From CAZCAC01 sp964496575 (lineage in GTDB: Bacteria > Planctomycetota > UBA1135 > GCA-002686595), in contig CAZCAC010000196.1 in assembly GCA_964496575.1 (NCBI GenBank), positions 1 to 10,724 of the forward strand: 10,724 nucleotides of DNA, written 5' to 3'. The translations under genes and the position numbers were made by a program. The notes under the pieces are model-generated. The model worked only from the letters and a program-made list of their open reading frames with translations. It had not been told where the DNA came from and ran no database searches. Numbering within the stretch: the first letter of the stretch is position 1; the number at the start of each line of letters is the position of its first letter. Positions 1 through 8,100 of this stretch are shown here, piece after piece.

Positions 1-53
1 CCATCGCTACGGAGCAGCCTGGTCGCGGACGCCGCTTGGAATTACTATCCTCC
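1..53. repeat. 53-bp direct repeat, left copy (may extend beyond the window)
   Basis: These 53 bases recur without a mismatch at 9503-9555 in the same orientation. The match stops after base 53 (A here, C at 9556). Its left limit cannot be seen because the window begins here. It lies about 70 bp upstream of the protease start codon. It has no tRNA-like structure, no clear promoter and no reading frame I recognise. Confidence 0.95.
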
Positions 54-110
54 AGGCATGGCGGGGGGAAGCAGAAACGGAAATGCGGTGATAGCATGGA
101 ACCGACCACC

Positions 111-116
111 AGGAGG
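111..116 (+). promoter_or_regulatory. Ribosome binding site of the subtilase gene
   Basis: A perfect AGGAGG sits 5 nt before the ATG at 122. It fixes the protease start, since an in-frame signal peptide follows directly. I could not assign -35/-10 boxes in 54-110. Confidence 0.85.
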
Positions 117-121
117 ATCCC

Positions 122-1987
122 ATGAATATCTCACGCTACGCGAGTATTGCTGTCTTCTCGCTGTCCATCGTCATCACGACGAGCTCGGCGTCAGGCCCGG
201 CGCCTTTCCCGAGACCCACCGGAGCCGAGCGAGAGGACCAGGCGGCCACCTGGGTGTTCTTTGTCGACAAGGGGTCGGTGCGCCTCCCGCGCGCGCTCGC
301 CGAGCTCGAGCGGAACTACTCGCCACGCGCGATCGAGCGCCGTCGCTTGAGGCGTAGCGTGCCGGGGCTGTTCGACGAGCGCGACGTGCCCGTGTGCGAC
401 GATTACGTCGACGCGCTGCGCTCGACCGGTGCGCGAGTACGCACGGTGAGCTGCTGGCTGAATGCGGTCAGCGTCGAGGCGTGCGCGGAGCAGCTTGCAG
501 CCGTGGCGCGACTTCCCTTCGTGGACCGGATCCAGCCGGTGCGGGGGTACCGAGCTCGTGGTGCGATCCTCGATTCGCCCGGCGGCGCCGGCGTTTCCGG
601 ATCTCGCGCCTTCTACGGCGTATCCGAGGCCCAGCTCGACCAGATCGGTCTGATCGATCTGCACACGCGCGGTTTCACTGCTGACGGAGTGATCATCGGC
701 GTGCTCGACACCGGCTTCCGCTGCACCCACGATGCCTTCCAACTGCCCGCACATCCTCTGCAGGTGGTCGCCGAGTGGGACTTCGTCAACAACGACCCGA
801 ACACCGGACCCGAAGCGGGCGACCTGCCGAACCAGCACGAGCACGGCACGCTGATCCTGGGCACGATGGGCGCCTACCAGCCGAATACGATCGTCGGCGG
901 AGCCTACGATGCGGCCTTCGTGCTGGCCAAGGTCGAGGATGTGAGCAGTGAGTACTCACTGGAAGAGGACTTCTTCGTCGCCGGCCTGCAGTTCATCGAA
1001 GCGAACGGTGGGGATGTCGCGACCTCTTCGCTGATCATTCGCGACGTCTACGGCGCCGACGACCTGGACGGAATGACCTCGGTGATGACCGTCGGCTTCA
1101 ACACCGCGACGGAGAATGGCGTGCACTGTTTCCAGGGAGCCGGCAACGAGGGAAACGACTCGGATCCGGCGACAAACCACCTGATGTTTCCCGCGGATGC
1201 CATCCAGACGATCACCGTCGGTGCGATCGACTCCGCCGGCCAGACGGCCTGGTTCAGCTCCGATGGCCCGACGGTCGACGGTCGGGTCAAACCCGAGGTT
1301 CTGGCGCGCGGCGTGAATACTCACACGGTGTCTCACGACAGCGACACGACCACCAGGACGGCGAGCGGGACCTCCCTGGCCACGCCACTGGCCGCGGCCG
1401 TCGCCGCGTGTCTGGTCTCGGCTCACCCCGACTGGACGGTCGACCAGATGCGCGCCGCGCTGATGCATACCGCCGACGGATACCTGGCTGACGGAACCCA
1501 CGATCCTCTCTTCGTGCGCGGGTACGGCATTCTCGATGCCGACGCGGCGGAAGGCGAGATGGACCCGGAGATCTACTGCGACGCGAAACACAGCTCCGCC
1601 GACTGCCTGCCGATGGTCTTCTTCACCGGATTGCCGAGCGCTTCGAGCCCGGGCCCTTTCGAGGTCCGCGCCTCGATGATCCCCTACAACCAGTTCGGGC
1701 TCTTCTTCTACGGAACCAGCGGGTCGAACGACTTGCCCTTCAAGGGAGGCACGCTCTGCGTTCGCGGACCCTTCCGGCGTACACCGGTCCAGACCAGCGG
1801 CGGCACCTCGAGCCCTCACCAGTGCACGGGCCACTTCACGATCGACTTCAACGCCCGGATCCAGTCGGGGATCGACCCGACCCTGCAGGCGGGGGTCGAG
1901 GTCTACGGCCAGTACTGGTTCCGCGATCCTCCCGACACGTTTGGAGTCGGCTTGAGCGACGCGATCCACTTCACCATCGCGCCCTGA
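122..1987 (+). CDS. Secreted subtilisin-like serine protease (family S8) with Cys-containing C-terminal module
   Basis: Predicted exported endopeptidase of 621 residues. Residues 1-24 are a signal peptide (Asn-Ile-Ser-Arg start, hydrophobic core, Ala-Ser-Ala end). Residues about 43-142 look like a propeptide with a 'WVFFVDKG' motif and an Arg-rich 'RAIERRRLRR' stretch, as in other S8 precursors. The catalytic domain (about 170-475) carries the full triad: Asp196 in GVLDTG, His241 in HEHGT and Ser418 in SGTSLATP, with oxyanion Asn342 in GAGNEGN. The last ~135 residues start with EIYCDAKHSSADC and end with IHFTIAP. They form a separate module with several cysteines, resembling C-terminal domains I associate with secreted planctomycete proteins; its role is unknown, perhaps surface binding. 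AGGAGG 5 nt upstream supports the start. All key residues are present, so it should be active. The substrate cannot be inferred. Confidence 0.93.
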   Translation: MNISRYASIAVFSLSIVITTSSASGPAPFPRPTGAEREDQAATWVFFVDKGSVRLPRALAELERNYSPRAIERRRLRRSVPGLFDERDVPVCDDYVDALRSTGARVRTVSCWLNAVSVEACAEQLAAVARLPFVDRIQPVRGYRARGAILDSPGGAGVSGSRAFYGVSEAQLDQIGLIDLHTRGFTADGVIIGVLDTGFRCTHDAFQLPAHPLQVVAEWDFVNNDPNTGPEAGDLPNQHEHGTLILGTMGAYQPNTIVGGAYDAAFVLAKVEDVSSEYSLEEDFFVAGLQFIEANGGDVATSSLIIRDVYGADDLDGMTSVMTVGFNTATENGVHCFQGAGNEGNDSDPATNHLMFPADAIQTITVGAIDSAGQTAWFSSDGPTVDGRVKPEVLARGVNTHTVSHDSDTTTRTASGTSLATPLAAAVAACLVSAHPDWTVDQMRAALMHTADGYLADGTHDPLFVRGYGILDADAAEGEMDPEIYCDAKHSSADCLPMVFFTGLPSASSPGPFEVRASMIPYNQFGLFFYGTSGSNDLPFKGGTLCVRGPFRRTPVQTSGGTSSPHQCTGHFTIDFNARIQSGIDPTLQAGVEVYGQYWFRDPPDTFGVGLSDAIHFTIAP

Positions 1988-2019
1988 TCGGCCCCCGCGA
2001 GCCTTCAGGCGAGTACCGA

Positions 2020-2058
2020 ACCTATTGGCGGCTAGACGCGCTCGGTCCGCCAGTAGGT
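2020..2058 (+). terminator. Hairpin between protease and hydrolase genes (possible terminator without U-tract)
   Basis: Arms 2020-2031 (ACCTATTGGCGG) and 2047-2058 (CCGCCAGTAGGT) form a 12-bp helix as RNA, counting one G-U pair, around a 15-nt loop. It begins 33 nt after the protease stop codon. No run of T follows, so it is not a classical intrinsic terminator; it could terminate weakly, protect a 3' end or be an operator. The structure is seen; the role is inferred. Confidence 0.4.
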
Positions 2059-2118
2059 CCCAGCGGGCGAATTGGACAGGGAATGGCCTACAGAACCGGC
2101 CTGACGTACCTTGGGGAG

Positions 2119-3540
2119 ATGAAACGCTCCCCGGTCCAACTCCTGATCCTGCCCATCCTGGCGGCCCTCGCCGCTTCCGCCATCTCGAGCCCCACCGATG
2201 GTGATGTCCGGACACTCCCGGTCGCCGAGGTGCTCGACGATTTCCATCGTGCCGCCGCCGCAGCCGATGGGGAGCGCTACTTCGGTCACTTCACCTCCGA
2301 CGCGGTCTTCCTCGGCACCGACGCCGGCGAGCGCTGGAGTGTTGCCGACTTCCGTTCCTTCGCGGAGCCCTACTTCTCGGAGGGGCGGGGTTGGACCTAC
2401 GTCGCGAGTGAGCGTCACATCGACCTCTCCGAGCGGGGCGACGTCGCCTGGTTTGACGAGCGCTTGCAGAATGAGAAATACGGCGAGGTCCGTGGCTCAG
2501 GCGTGCTCGAGCGGTCGGAGGACCGCTGGCGCATCGCGCACTACAACATGAGCATTCCCGTGCCCAATGGCCTCACGGTCGAGCTCGTCGAGCAGGTGCA
2601 AGCTCGAGAGGTCGCCGGAGACCCTCGCGGCGAGTCGTTCCACGCGGTAGCGGGGAAGCGATGCCTGGTCCTCTGGGAGAAGGTCGTGTCCGACCGTCTG
2701 AAGCTCCCACCCGCCGAGCGTCCGGTCGTGGTGCTTTTGCCCAGCGCCACCTTCAGCGCGCGGGGGATGTGGGATCTTCCTCTGCGCGATTACTCGGTGA
2801 TGGACGCTCTGGCGAAGCGCGGCATGGACGTCTTTGCCGCCGAGCTCGGCGGCTATGGAGCGTCGAGTCCTCCGGCCGACGGTTCCGCCGGCGGCGCCGC
2901 CGCAGCCCTGTCGGACTTGAGGACGCTCATCGAGCGCATCCGGGAGTTGCGCGGAGTCGAGCGTTTCGTCGTCGTGGGGCCGAGCTGGGGAGCCCAGATT
3001 GCCGGCCTGTTCGCAGCGGAGTACCCCGAGCTGGTGCGCGGCGTCGTGCTCTACGGCTTCACCTGGACAACCCGCATCCCCGAGAAAGTCGTGCGTGAAG
3101 CCTTCGGCGATAAGATCTTCGAGGAGCCGACGCGGCCGGTGACACGCGAGTCGGCGCTCTCCGATTTCCAGCCCGGGTATCACCAGGAGGACGTACCGGA
3201 CGCCTTCGCGGATCATCTCCTGAAGCAGGGCTCCTCGGTGCCCAGCGGCGCGTTGCGCGACTACACCTTCGAGTTGCCGCTCGTCGACCCCGAGCGGTTG
3301 AAGGCGCCCTGCCTGATGATCGCCGGGCGACGCGAATTCCTCTCTCCCGACGCCGAGCACCCCGAAGTCTGGCAGGTGAGCGAAGAGCGCCGCGGCGAGC
3401 TGCGCGAATTCTACGCCGGCCTGGTGGGAGAGCGCCACTGGATCGAGATCCCGGGTGGAGGTCACGCGGCGCACCTCGAGACTCCTCACCGCCTCTTTCA
3501 GCTCTGCCTGGCCGGCTGGATCGAGCGCCTCGATCCTTGA
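2119..3540 (+). CDS. Secreted SnoaL/NTF2-like domain fused to an alpha/beta hydrolase
   Basis: Protein of 473 residues from the ATG at 2119. Residues 1-23 look like a signal peptide (MKRS, then a Leu/Ala-rich core), with no lipobox Cys. Residues about 35-145 match the SnoaL/DUF4440 kind of NTF2-like fold (LDDFHRAAAAADGERYFGHF near the start, a GxGVLERxxDRWRIAHYNMS end). Residues about 200-470 are an alpha/beta hydrolase: nucleophile elbow GPSWG with Ser289, and a C-terminal His449 in GGGHAAHLETP. The usual acid after strand 6 is unclear: the GRREFLSPD segment offers Glu406 or Asp411 where many relatives have G..D. An upstream in-frame ATG at 2083 would add 12 residues before the signal peptide. 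GGGGAG lies almost against the 2119 ATG, so the start is not certain. Substrate unknown; an ester or amide of a small molecule is likely. Confidence 0.85.
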   Translation: MKRSPVQLLILPILAALAASAISSPTDGDVRTLPVAEVLDDFHRAAAAADGERYFGHFTSDAVFLGTDAGERWSVADFRSFAEPYFSEGRGWTYVASERHIDLSERGDVAWFDERLQNEKYGEVRGSGVLERSEDRWRIAHYNMSIPVPNGLTVELVEQVQAREVAGDPRGESFHAVAGKRCLVLWEKVVSDRLKLPPAERPVVVLLPSATFSARGMWDLPLRDYSVMDALAKRGMDVFAAELGGYGASSPPADGSAGGAAAALSDLRTLIERIRELRGVERFVVVGPSWGAQIAGLFAAEYPELVRGVVLYGFTWTTRIPEKVVREAFGDKIFEEPTRPVTRESALSDFQPGYHQEDVPDAFADHLLKQGSSVPSGALRDYTFELPLVDPERLKAPCLMIAGRREFLSPDAEHPEVWQVSEERRGELREFYAGLVGERHWIEIPGGGHAAHLETPHRLFQLCLAGWIERLDP

Positions 3541-3591
3541 GTACGGAGTCGGGTTCGGTATCTCGGTACCATACCTCGCCATGAGTGGATT

Positions 3592-3618
3592 CCCGCCAGG
3601 TGAGCGGGCTTCCACCTG
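3592..3618 (+). other. Competing small hairpins upstream of rtcB
   Basis: Two mutually exclusive stems can form: 3592-3596/3604-3608 (CCCGC/GCGGG) and 3597-3602/3613-3618 (CAGGTG/CACCTG). They share bases, so only one can exist at a time. They lie about 80-110 nt before the rtcB start. Such short GC-rich stems are expected by chance in this composition; I record them as structure only. No promoter in 3541-3700 was convincing. Confidence 0.2.
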
Positions 3619-3700
3619 CCTGACCCGATCCACCCGCGGATCACCTCCCGTTTGCTTTGACCGCCGTCCGCGCTCAAACTCACCGAGGAGAGCCACGAAG

Positions 3701-4927
3701 ATGACCCAGAACCACGACGAGATCCCTTCCGAGGGAGTGCCGATCAAGGCCTGGACCCGCGGTGTCGACATCGCCGAGAACGCCATCGTCCAGCTGCAGA
3801 ACACCGCCCGCCTGCCGATCGTCCACGGGCACCTGGCGGTGATGCCCGACGTGCACTGGGGAATGGGCGCCACCATCGGCAGCGTCATTCCCACCAGGGG
3901 GGCGATCGTGCCCGCCGCGGTCGGCGTCGATATCGGCTGTGGGATGTGCGCGGTGAAGACCGACCTCGCCGCCGGGGACCTGCCCGACACCCTGAAGCTG
4001 GTGCGCACCGCGATCGAGCGCGCCGTGCCCCACGGCCGCACCGGCGGCGGGCGCAAGCGCGACAAGGGCTCCTGGGGGGACATCCCGAGGCGGGTTGGCA
4101 ACCTCTGGGAAGCGCACCTCGCCGGCGAATTCGCGGAGATTTGCGAGCGCACTCCGGGGATAAAGAATTCGAACAGCCTGTGCCACCTGGGAACGCTGGG
4201 CACGGGAAACCACTTCATCGAGGTCTCGCTCGACGAGGAGGAGCAGGTCTGGTTCGTGCTGCACTCCGGCTCGCGGGGCGTGGGGAACCGGCTCGCCTCG
4301 ATCTTCATCGAGAAGGCGCGCAAGCAGGCGGAACGGGAGAGGATCGAGCTGCCCGATCGCGACCTCGCCTGGCTGACCGAGGGCACGCCGATCTTCGACG
4401 ACTATGTGCTGGCGCTGGGCTGGGCCCAGGAGTTCGCCCTGATCAACCGTCAGGTGATGATGGAGAACGTGATCGCGGCGGTCGCGGAGGTGCGCGGCGT
4501 GCGTCGCTTCAAGGCCGATCTGCTGGCGGTGAACTGCCACCACAATTACGTTGCCCGCGAGACGCACTTCGGCGAGGTATGCTGGCTGACTCGCAAGGGC
4601 GCGGTGCGCGCCGGTGCCGGCGAGCTGGGGATCATCCCCGGTTCGATGGGCGCGAAGAGCTTCATCACTCGCGGCCTGGGGAACCCGGAGAGCTTCCACT
4701 CCAGCTCCCACGGAGCGGGTCGGATGATGTCCCGCACCCAGGCGAAGAAGTCCTTCAGTCTCGACGACCACCTGCGCGCCACCGCGGGCGTGGAGTGCCG
4801 CAAGGATGCAAACGTGCTCGACGAGACCCCGCAGGCCTACAAGGACATCGACGCGGTGATGCGTGCCCAGGCGGACCTGGTCGAGATCGTACACACCCTG
4901 CGGCAGGTCGTCTGCGTCAAGGGCTAG
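3701..4927 (+). CDS. rtcB: RNA-splicing ligase RtcB (GTP- and Mn2+-dependent 3'-phosphate RNA ligase)
   Basis: Joins RNA 2',3'-cyclic-phosphate or 3'-phosphate ends to 5'-OH ends through a guanylated histidine; used in tRNA or rRNA repair. The protein is 408 residues, the same length as E. coli RtcB, and aligns along its whole length from memory. Visible landmarks: MPDVHWG (Asp50/His52), VGVDIGCGM (Asp77, Cys80), GTGNHFIE (His171), HSGSRG (His189), NCHHNY (His280-281), and SSHGAGRMMSR with His337, which matches the guanylated nucleophile position. It ends in LRQVVCVKG like the E. coli enzyme. GAGGAG at 3685-3690 lies 10 nt before this ATG. An in-frame ATG at 3581 would add 40 residues without family similarity, so I reject it. 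No rtcA, rtcR or archease gene is adjacent, so this is a stand-alone copy. It should be active. Confidence 0.97.
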   Translation: MTQNHDEIPSEGVPIKAWTRGVDIAENAIVQLQNTARLPIVHGHLAVMPDVHWGMGATIGSVIPTRGAIVPAAVGVDIGCGMCAVKTDLAAGDLPDTLKLVRTAIERAVPHGRTGGGRKRDKGSWGDIPRRVGNLWEAHLAGEFAEICERTPGIKNSNSLCHLGTLGTGNHFIEVSLDEEEQVWFVLHSGSRGVGNRLASIFIEKARKQAERERIELPDRDLAWLTEGTPIFDDYVLALGWAQEFALINRQVMMENVIAAVAEVRGVRRFKADLLAVNCHHNYVARETHFGEVCWLTRKGAVRAGAGELGIIPGSMGAKSFITRGLGNPESFHSSSHGAGRMMSRTQAKKSFSLDDHLRATAGVECRKDANVLDETPQAYKDIDAVMRAQADLVEIVHTLRQVVCVKG

Positions 4928-4966
4928 GAGGTCGTCGGGAGCGAGAACCGAGAGCTGGGCGTCCGC

Positions 4967-4996
4967 CGTGGGAGCAACGGCACGCTGCCGCCCACG
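4967..4996 (+). terminator. Nested hairpin after rtcB, possible terminator
   Basis: Outer arms 4967-4972 (CGTGGG) and 4991-4996 (CCCACG) enclose an inner stem 4978-4982/4986-4990 (CGGCA/TGCCG) with a 5-nt one-sided bulge. It starts 39 nt after the rtcB stop. A short AGATAC-like repetition follows (4997-5017) rather than a U-tract. Stable structure is certain; the terminator role is inferred from position. Confidence 0.45.
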
Positions 4997-5115
4997 ATAC
5001 AGATACAGCGCAGATACCGAATCCATGCAATCTCCACCAGGCCGACCGGTTTTGTCCCGACTCGGCACCGATTTCTCTCGTCCAAACCCGCCCCGGTGTC
5101 GTCTCCTGGGTGGTC

Positions 5116-8100
5116 ATGCAATCCTCGGACCTGGAACTTCTCGAGCTGTGGAGGTCGCGGCGCGATGCGGAGGCTTTCGCCGAGCTCGTGGCGCGCCACT
5201 CGGCGATGGTCTTTGGCACCTGTCGCCGGATCCTGCGCAGCTCCGAGGCCGCCGAGGACGTGACCCAGGACTGTTTCCTGGCCCTCTGCCGGGCAAATCG
5301 GAGGGTGGGCGAGTCGCTCGCCGGTTGGCTGCATTCGCTGGCCACGCATCGCTGTCTCGACCTCTTGAAGGTCGAGCAGCGTCGCACGCTTCGTGAGCAG
5401 CGCGTCTCGCGGGAAAGAGACGGGGTCGACGAACCGACGCAGGAATCGGTCGAAAACCTGGTCGATGAAGCGATCGCGGCCTTGCCGGAACAGCAACGCC
5501 GGCTCGTCGTGGCGCACTTCCTCGAAGGGCGCACGCACCGCGAGATCGGCGAAGCGCTCGGCCTGCCGCGCACCACGGTATCGAGTCGGTTGAGCCAGGG
5601 CGTGGCCCTGGTGCGGCGGCACCTGGCGCGCTCGGGCGTCGTCGTTTCGTCGGTTGCGCTTGGCGTGCTTCTGACCGAGACAGCCGCGAGAGCCGTCCCG
5701 GCAAGCCTGACCGCCGCGCTCGGCAAGCTGGCGCTCGCCGGCGGCAAGCCGCTGCTTGCCAGCGCTGCTCTCACCTCCGGCCACTCCATCGTCGAAGTCG
5801 CAGCCCGAGGGGGTCTTGTACTGATGGCCAAGAAACTGGTCCTCGCCGTTGCCGCTGGTGTGCTCTGCATCGCCGGCTGGTTTGCCGTTCGTGAGCTCGG
5901 AGAAAGCGGAGTGCGCCCGCCGGGGGTGATCGAGCCGGACCCATCGGTGGCGACGCTGGATGTCGAAGCGGTCGCGACCGGTTCCGACCCGTCGACCGAG
6001 TCGCTCCCGGAAACTCTCGATGAAACGTCGACGCACGCAGCGGCGACCGAGCGTACCGCGCTCTCGGGTGAGCCTGCCTCGAGACCATCGCGAATCGCCG
6101 GCCAGGTGCTGGGCATCGGCGGCCGCCCCGTCGAAGGTGCTCGCGTGCTCGGCTGGCAGGAGGAGGACGGCGAGCTGCAACCCGCGCGCGAGAAGACCGA
6201 CGCCGAAGGGCGATTCGAGCTGCCGGCAAGGCGGGGTAGGTCGTACACGGTTGGCGCCATCGATCCCGGCGAAGGCATCGGTCTGGCGACCGCGATCGAG
6301 GCGGACGGCGAGGAGCTGATCCTCCAGCTCCAGCCGACCAGCGAGATCCGCGGGCGCGTCTACGACCAGGGGAGTGACCTGGGAATCGCCGGCGTCACGG
6401 TGTCCGCCTATCCGACCCGGAGCAACGAGCTGCTCCGGCTCGCCGAGCTGCTGCACGCCTTGCGCGGTTCAGTTGCGTCCGACCGGGACGGCAACTATCG
6501 CCTGCAGCTGCTCGCGCCGGAGCTCTACCGGCTGGGCCTCTCCGGCGAGGCGGGCAACTACTTGCTCGACGATCCGGCGAATCGGCCGAAGATCGAGCTC
6601 GAGCCCCGACGCGATCGCGACCCGGTCGACTTCCCGCTCGGCCTGGGTGTTTCGATCGCCGGGGTGGTTTACAGTCCCGCGGGTGACGTGGTACCCGGCG
6701 CGGAGGTGATGCTGATCGATCAGCTGAACGACCAGGGCGGTTTTCGCGCGCACACCAGGAGCGATGCCCGAGGAGTGTTCGGCTTCCGCGGACGCCGACC
6801 GGGCGGAGCCTTCGTGGTACGGGCGGCGCATGACGACTTCGGTACGGTCGACAGCGAGCCGGTGAGCATCCGGGGGGCGGGGCAAGAGGCGCGGATCGAC
6901 GTCTACTTTGCGGCGACGCACAACCTGCGCGGCCGGGTAGTGAGCTCATCCGGCGAGGGCGTGGACGGGCTCGAGGTGAAGCTGATCGCGAGCGGCGGGC
7001 ATCGCTGGCGGCCGCTGCCAGGGTTGAGGGCGACGTCCGAAGCCAGCGGTCACTTCGCGATTCCCCGTGTCTCCGCGGGCGAATACCAGGCAGTGGTCTT
7101 CACCGCGCCCGCCACGCAGGTCGTCAGCGCGGCCTTCACCATGCCCGGCGACGGCGATCTCGGCGGCCTGCTGATCGACATCGGCTTCGGCGTGCGCGGT
7201 TTCATCGCCGGTCGCATCACCGACCCGGATGGGGAGCCGATCCCGCGGGTCGAGGTCGTCGCCTACAGCGGCAACGTCACCGGGGTCACCGATTCGCTGG
7301 AGGACGGCAGCTATCGCCTGGAAGGACTCGGCGGCGCCGACACGGTGACGGTCACCGCGAAGGGTTTCCGCACCGGACACGGCCGCGATCAGTACACCGA
7401 CGTCGAGGTCGGTTCAGAGGACGTGGACTTCGTCCTGACCCGCGACCGAAGCGCGCAGGGGTTCGTGGTCGACGCCGAGACCGGCGAGCCAATCCACGAC
7501 TTCGAGGTGCAGTGGAATCGGTGGGGCTGGGAGAGCGTGCACTCCCCGCGAGGAGAGTTCGTCTTCCGCGACATCAAGCGCGAGGAGGTGGTCTTCAGCG
7601 CACGCGCCGTCGGGTACGCGACGACGACCACGGAATCGTACCTGCTCGATCCCGGGCAAAGCCTCGAGAACGTGACTCTCCGGCTGGAGAAGGGCGCGAG
7701 CGTGCGCGGACGGGTGGTCGACGCCGAGACGGGTGAGCCGCTCGGCGACGTGAGAGTCAAGCTCTTCGAGGGCGAGCTGCGCAATGAGTTCTTGGTGCGC
7801 GAGTACGGCTGGGGAGCGCTCGACCCGATCAGCGACTCCGACGGGAGTTTCGAGCTCGGCGGGCTACCGCAGGGGCGCTCGGTTCAGGTCGTCGCCTGGC
7901 GGAAGGACTTCGCGCCGGCGGTGGAGCTGAATATGCAGGTCGGCGACGGAAAGGCGCTCGAGATGAGGTTGGGCCGCGGAGGTCGCCTGGTCGGTACCGC
8001 GCGCCGCGACCGAGAGGCGGCGACGAACGCGGTTTTGGTCTGCTATCGCTCAGCGGTCGGGTCGGGGGCGGAAGGCCTGCGCTACCACACCGTCGGACGG

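Noticed and set aside
956..2215. 419-codon - strand frame opposite the protease
   Set aside because: Antisense shadow; Arg/Gly/Val-rich and without family features, whereas the + strand carries a complete catalytic triad.
3557..3575. GGTAT/ATACC stem after the hydrolase stop as a terminator
   Set aside because: Only 5 bp with a 9-nt loop and no T-run; too weak to call.
3657..3685. TTGACC at 3657-3662 as a -35 box for rtcB
   Set aside because: No acceptable -10 sequence at 16-18 bp spacing; a single hexamer match is not enough.
2497..4386. 629-codon open frame on the - strand
   Set aside because: It lies antisense to the hydrolase and rtcB genes, which are clear family members; its protein is Arg/Ser-rich without domains, as expected of a shadow frame in GC-rich DNA.
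4997..5017. GATACAGATACAGCGCAGATACC as a tandem repeat or regulator site
   Set aside because: Only three imperfect AGATAC-like units over about 20 bp with no known function; could be chance.
3680..5068. 462-codon - strand frame opposite rtcB
   Set aside because: Entirely antisense to the highly conserved rtcB gene; no recognisable domain.
3946..5115. Upstream extension of the sigma-factor frame over rtcB
   Set aside because: The frame is open but overlaps rtcB out of frame and is Arg/Gly-rich nonsense; sigma similarity begins just after the ATG at 5116.
4917..6456. Two long - strand frames (453 and 510 codons) opposite the sigma-factor gene
   Set aside because: Antisense shadows of the sigma and repeat coding sequence; low-complexity Arg/Ser/Pro-rich products with no motifs.
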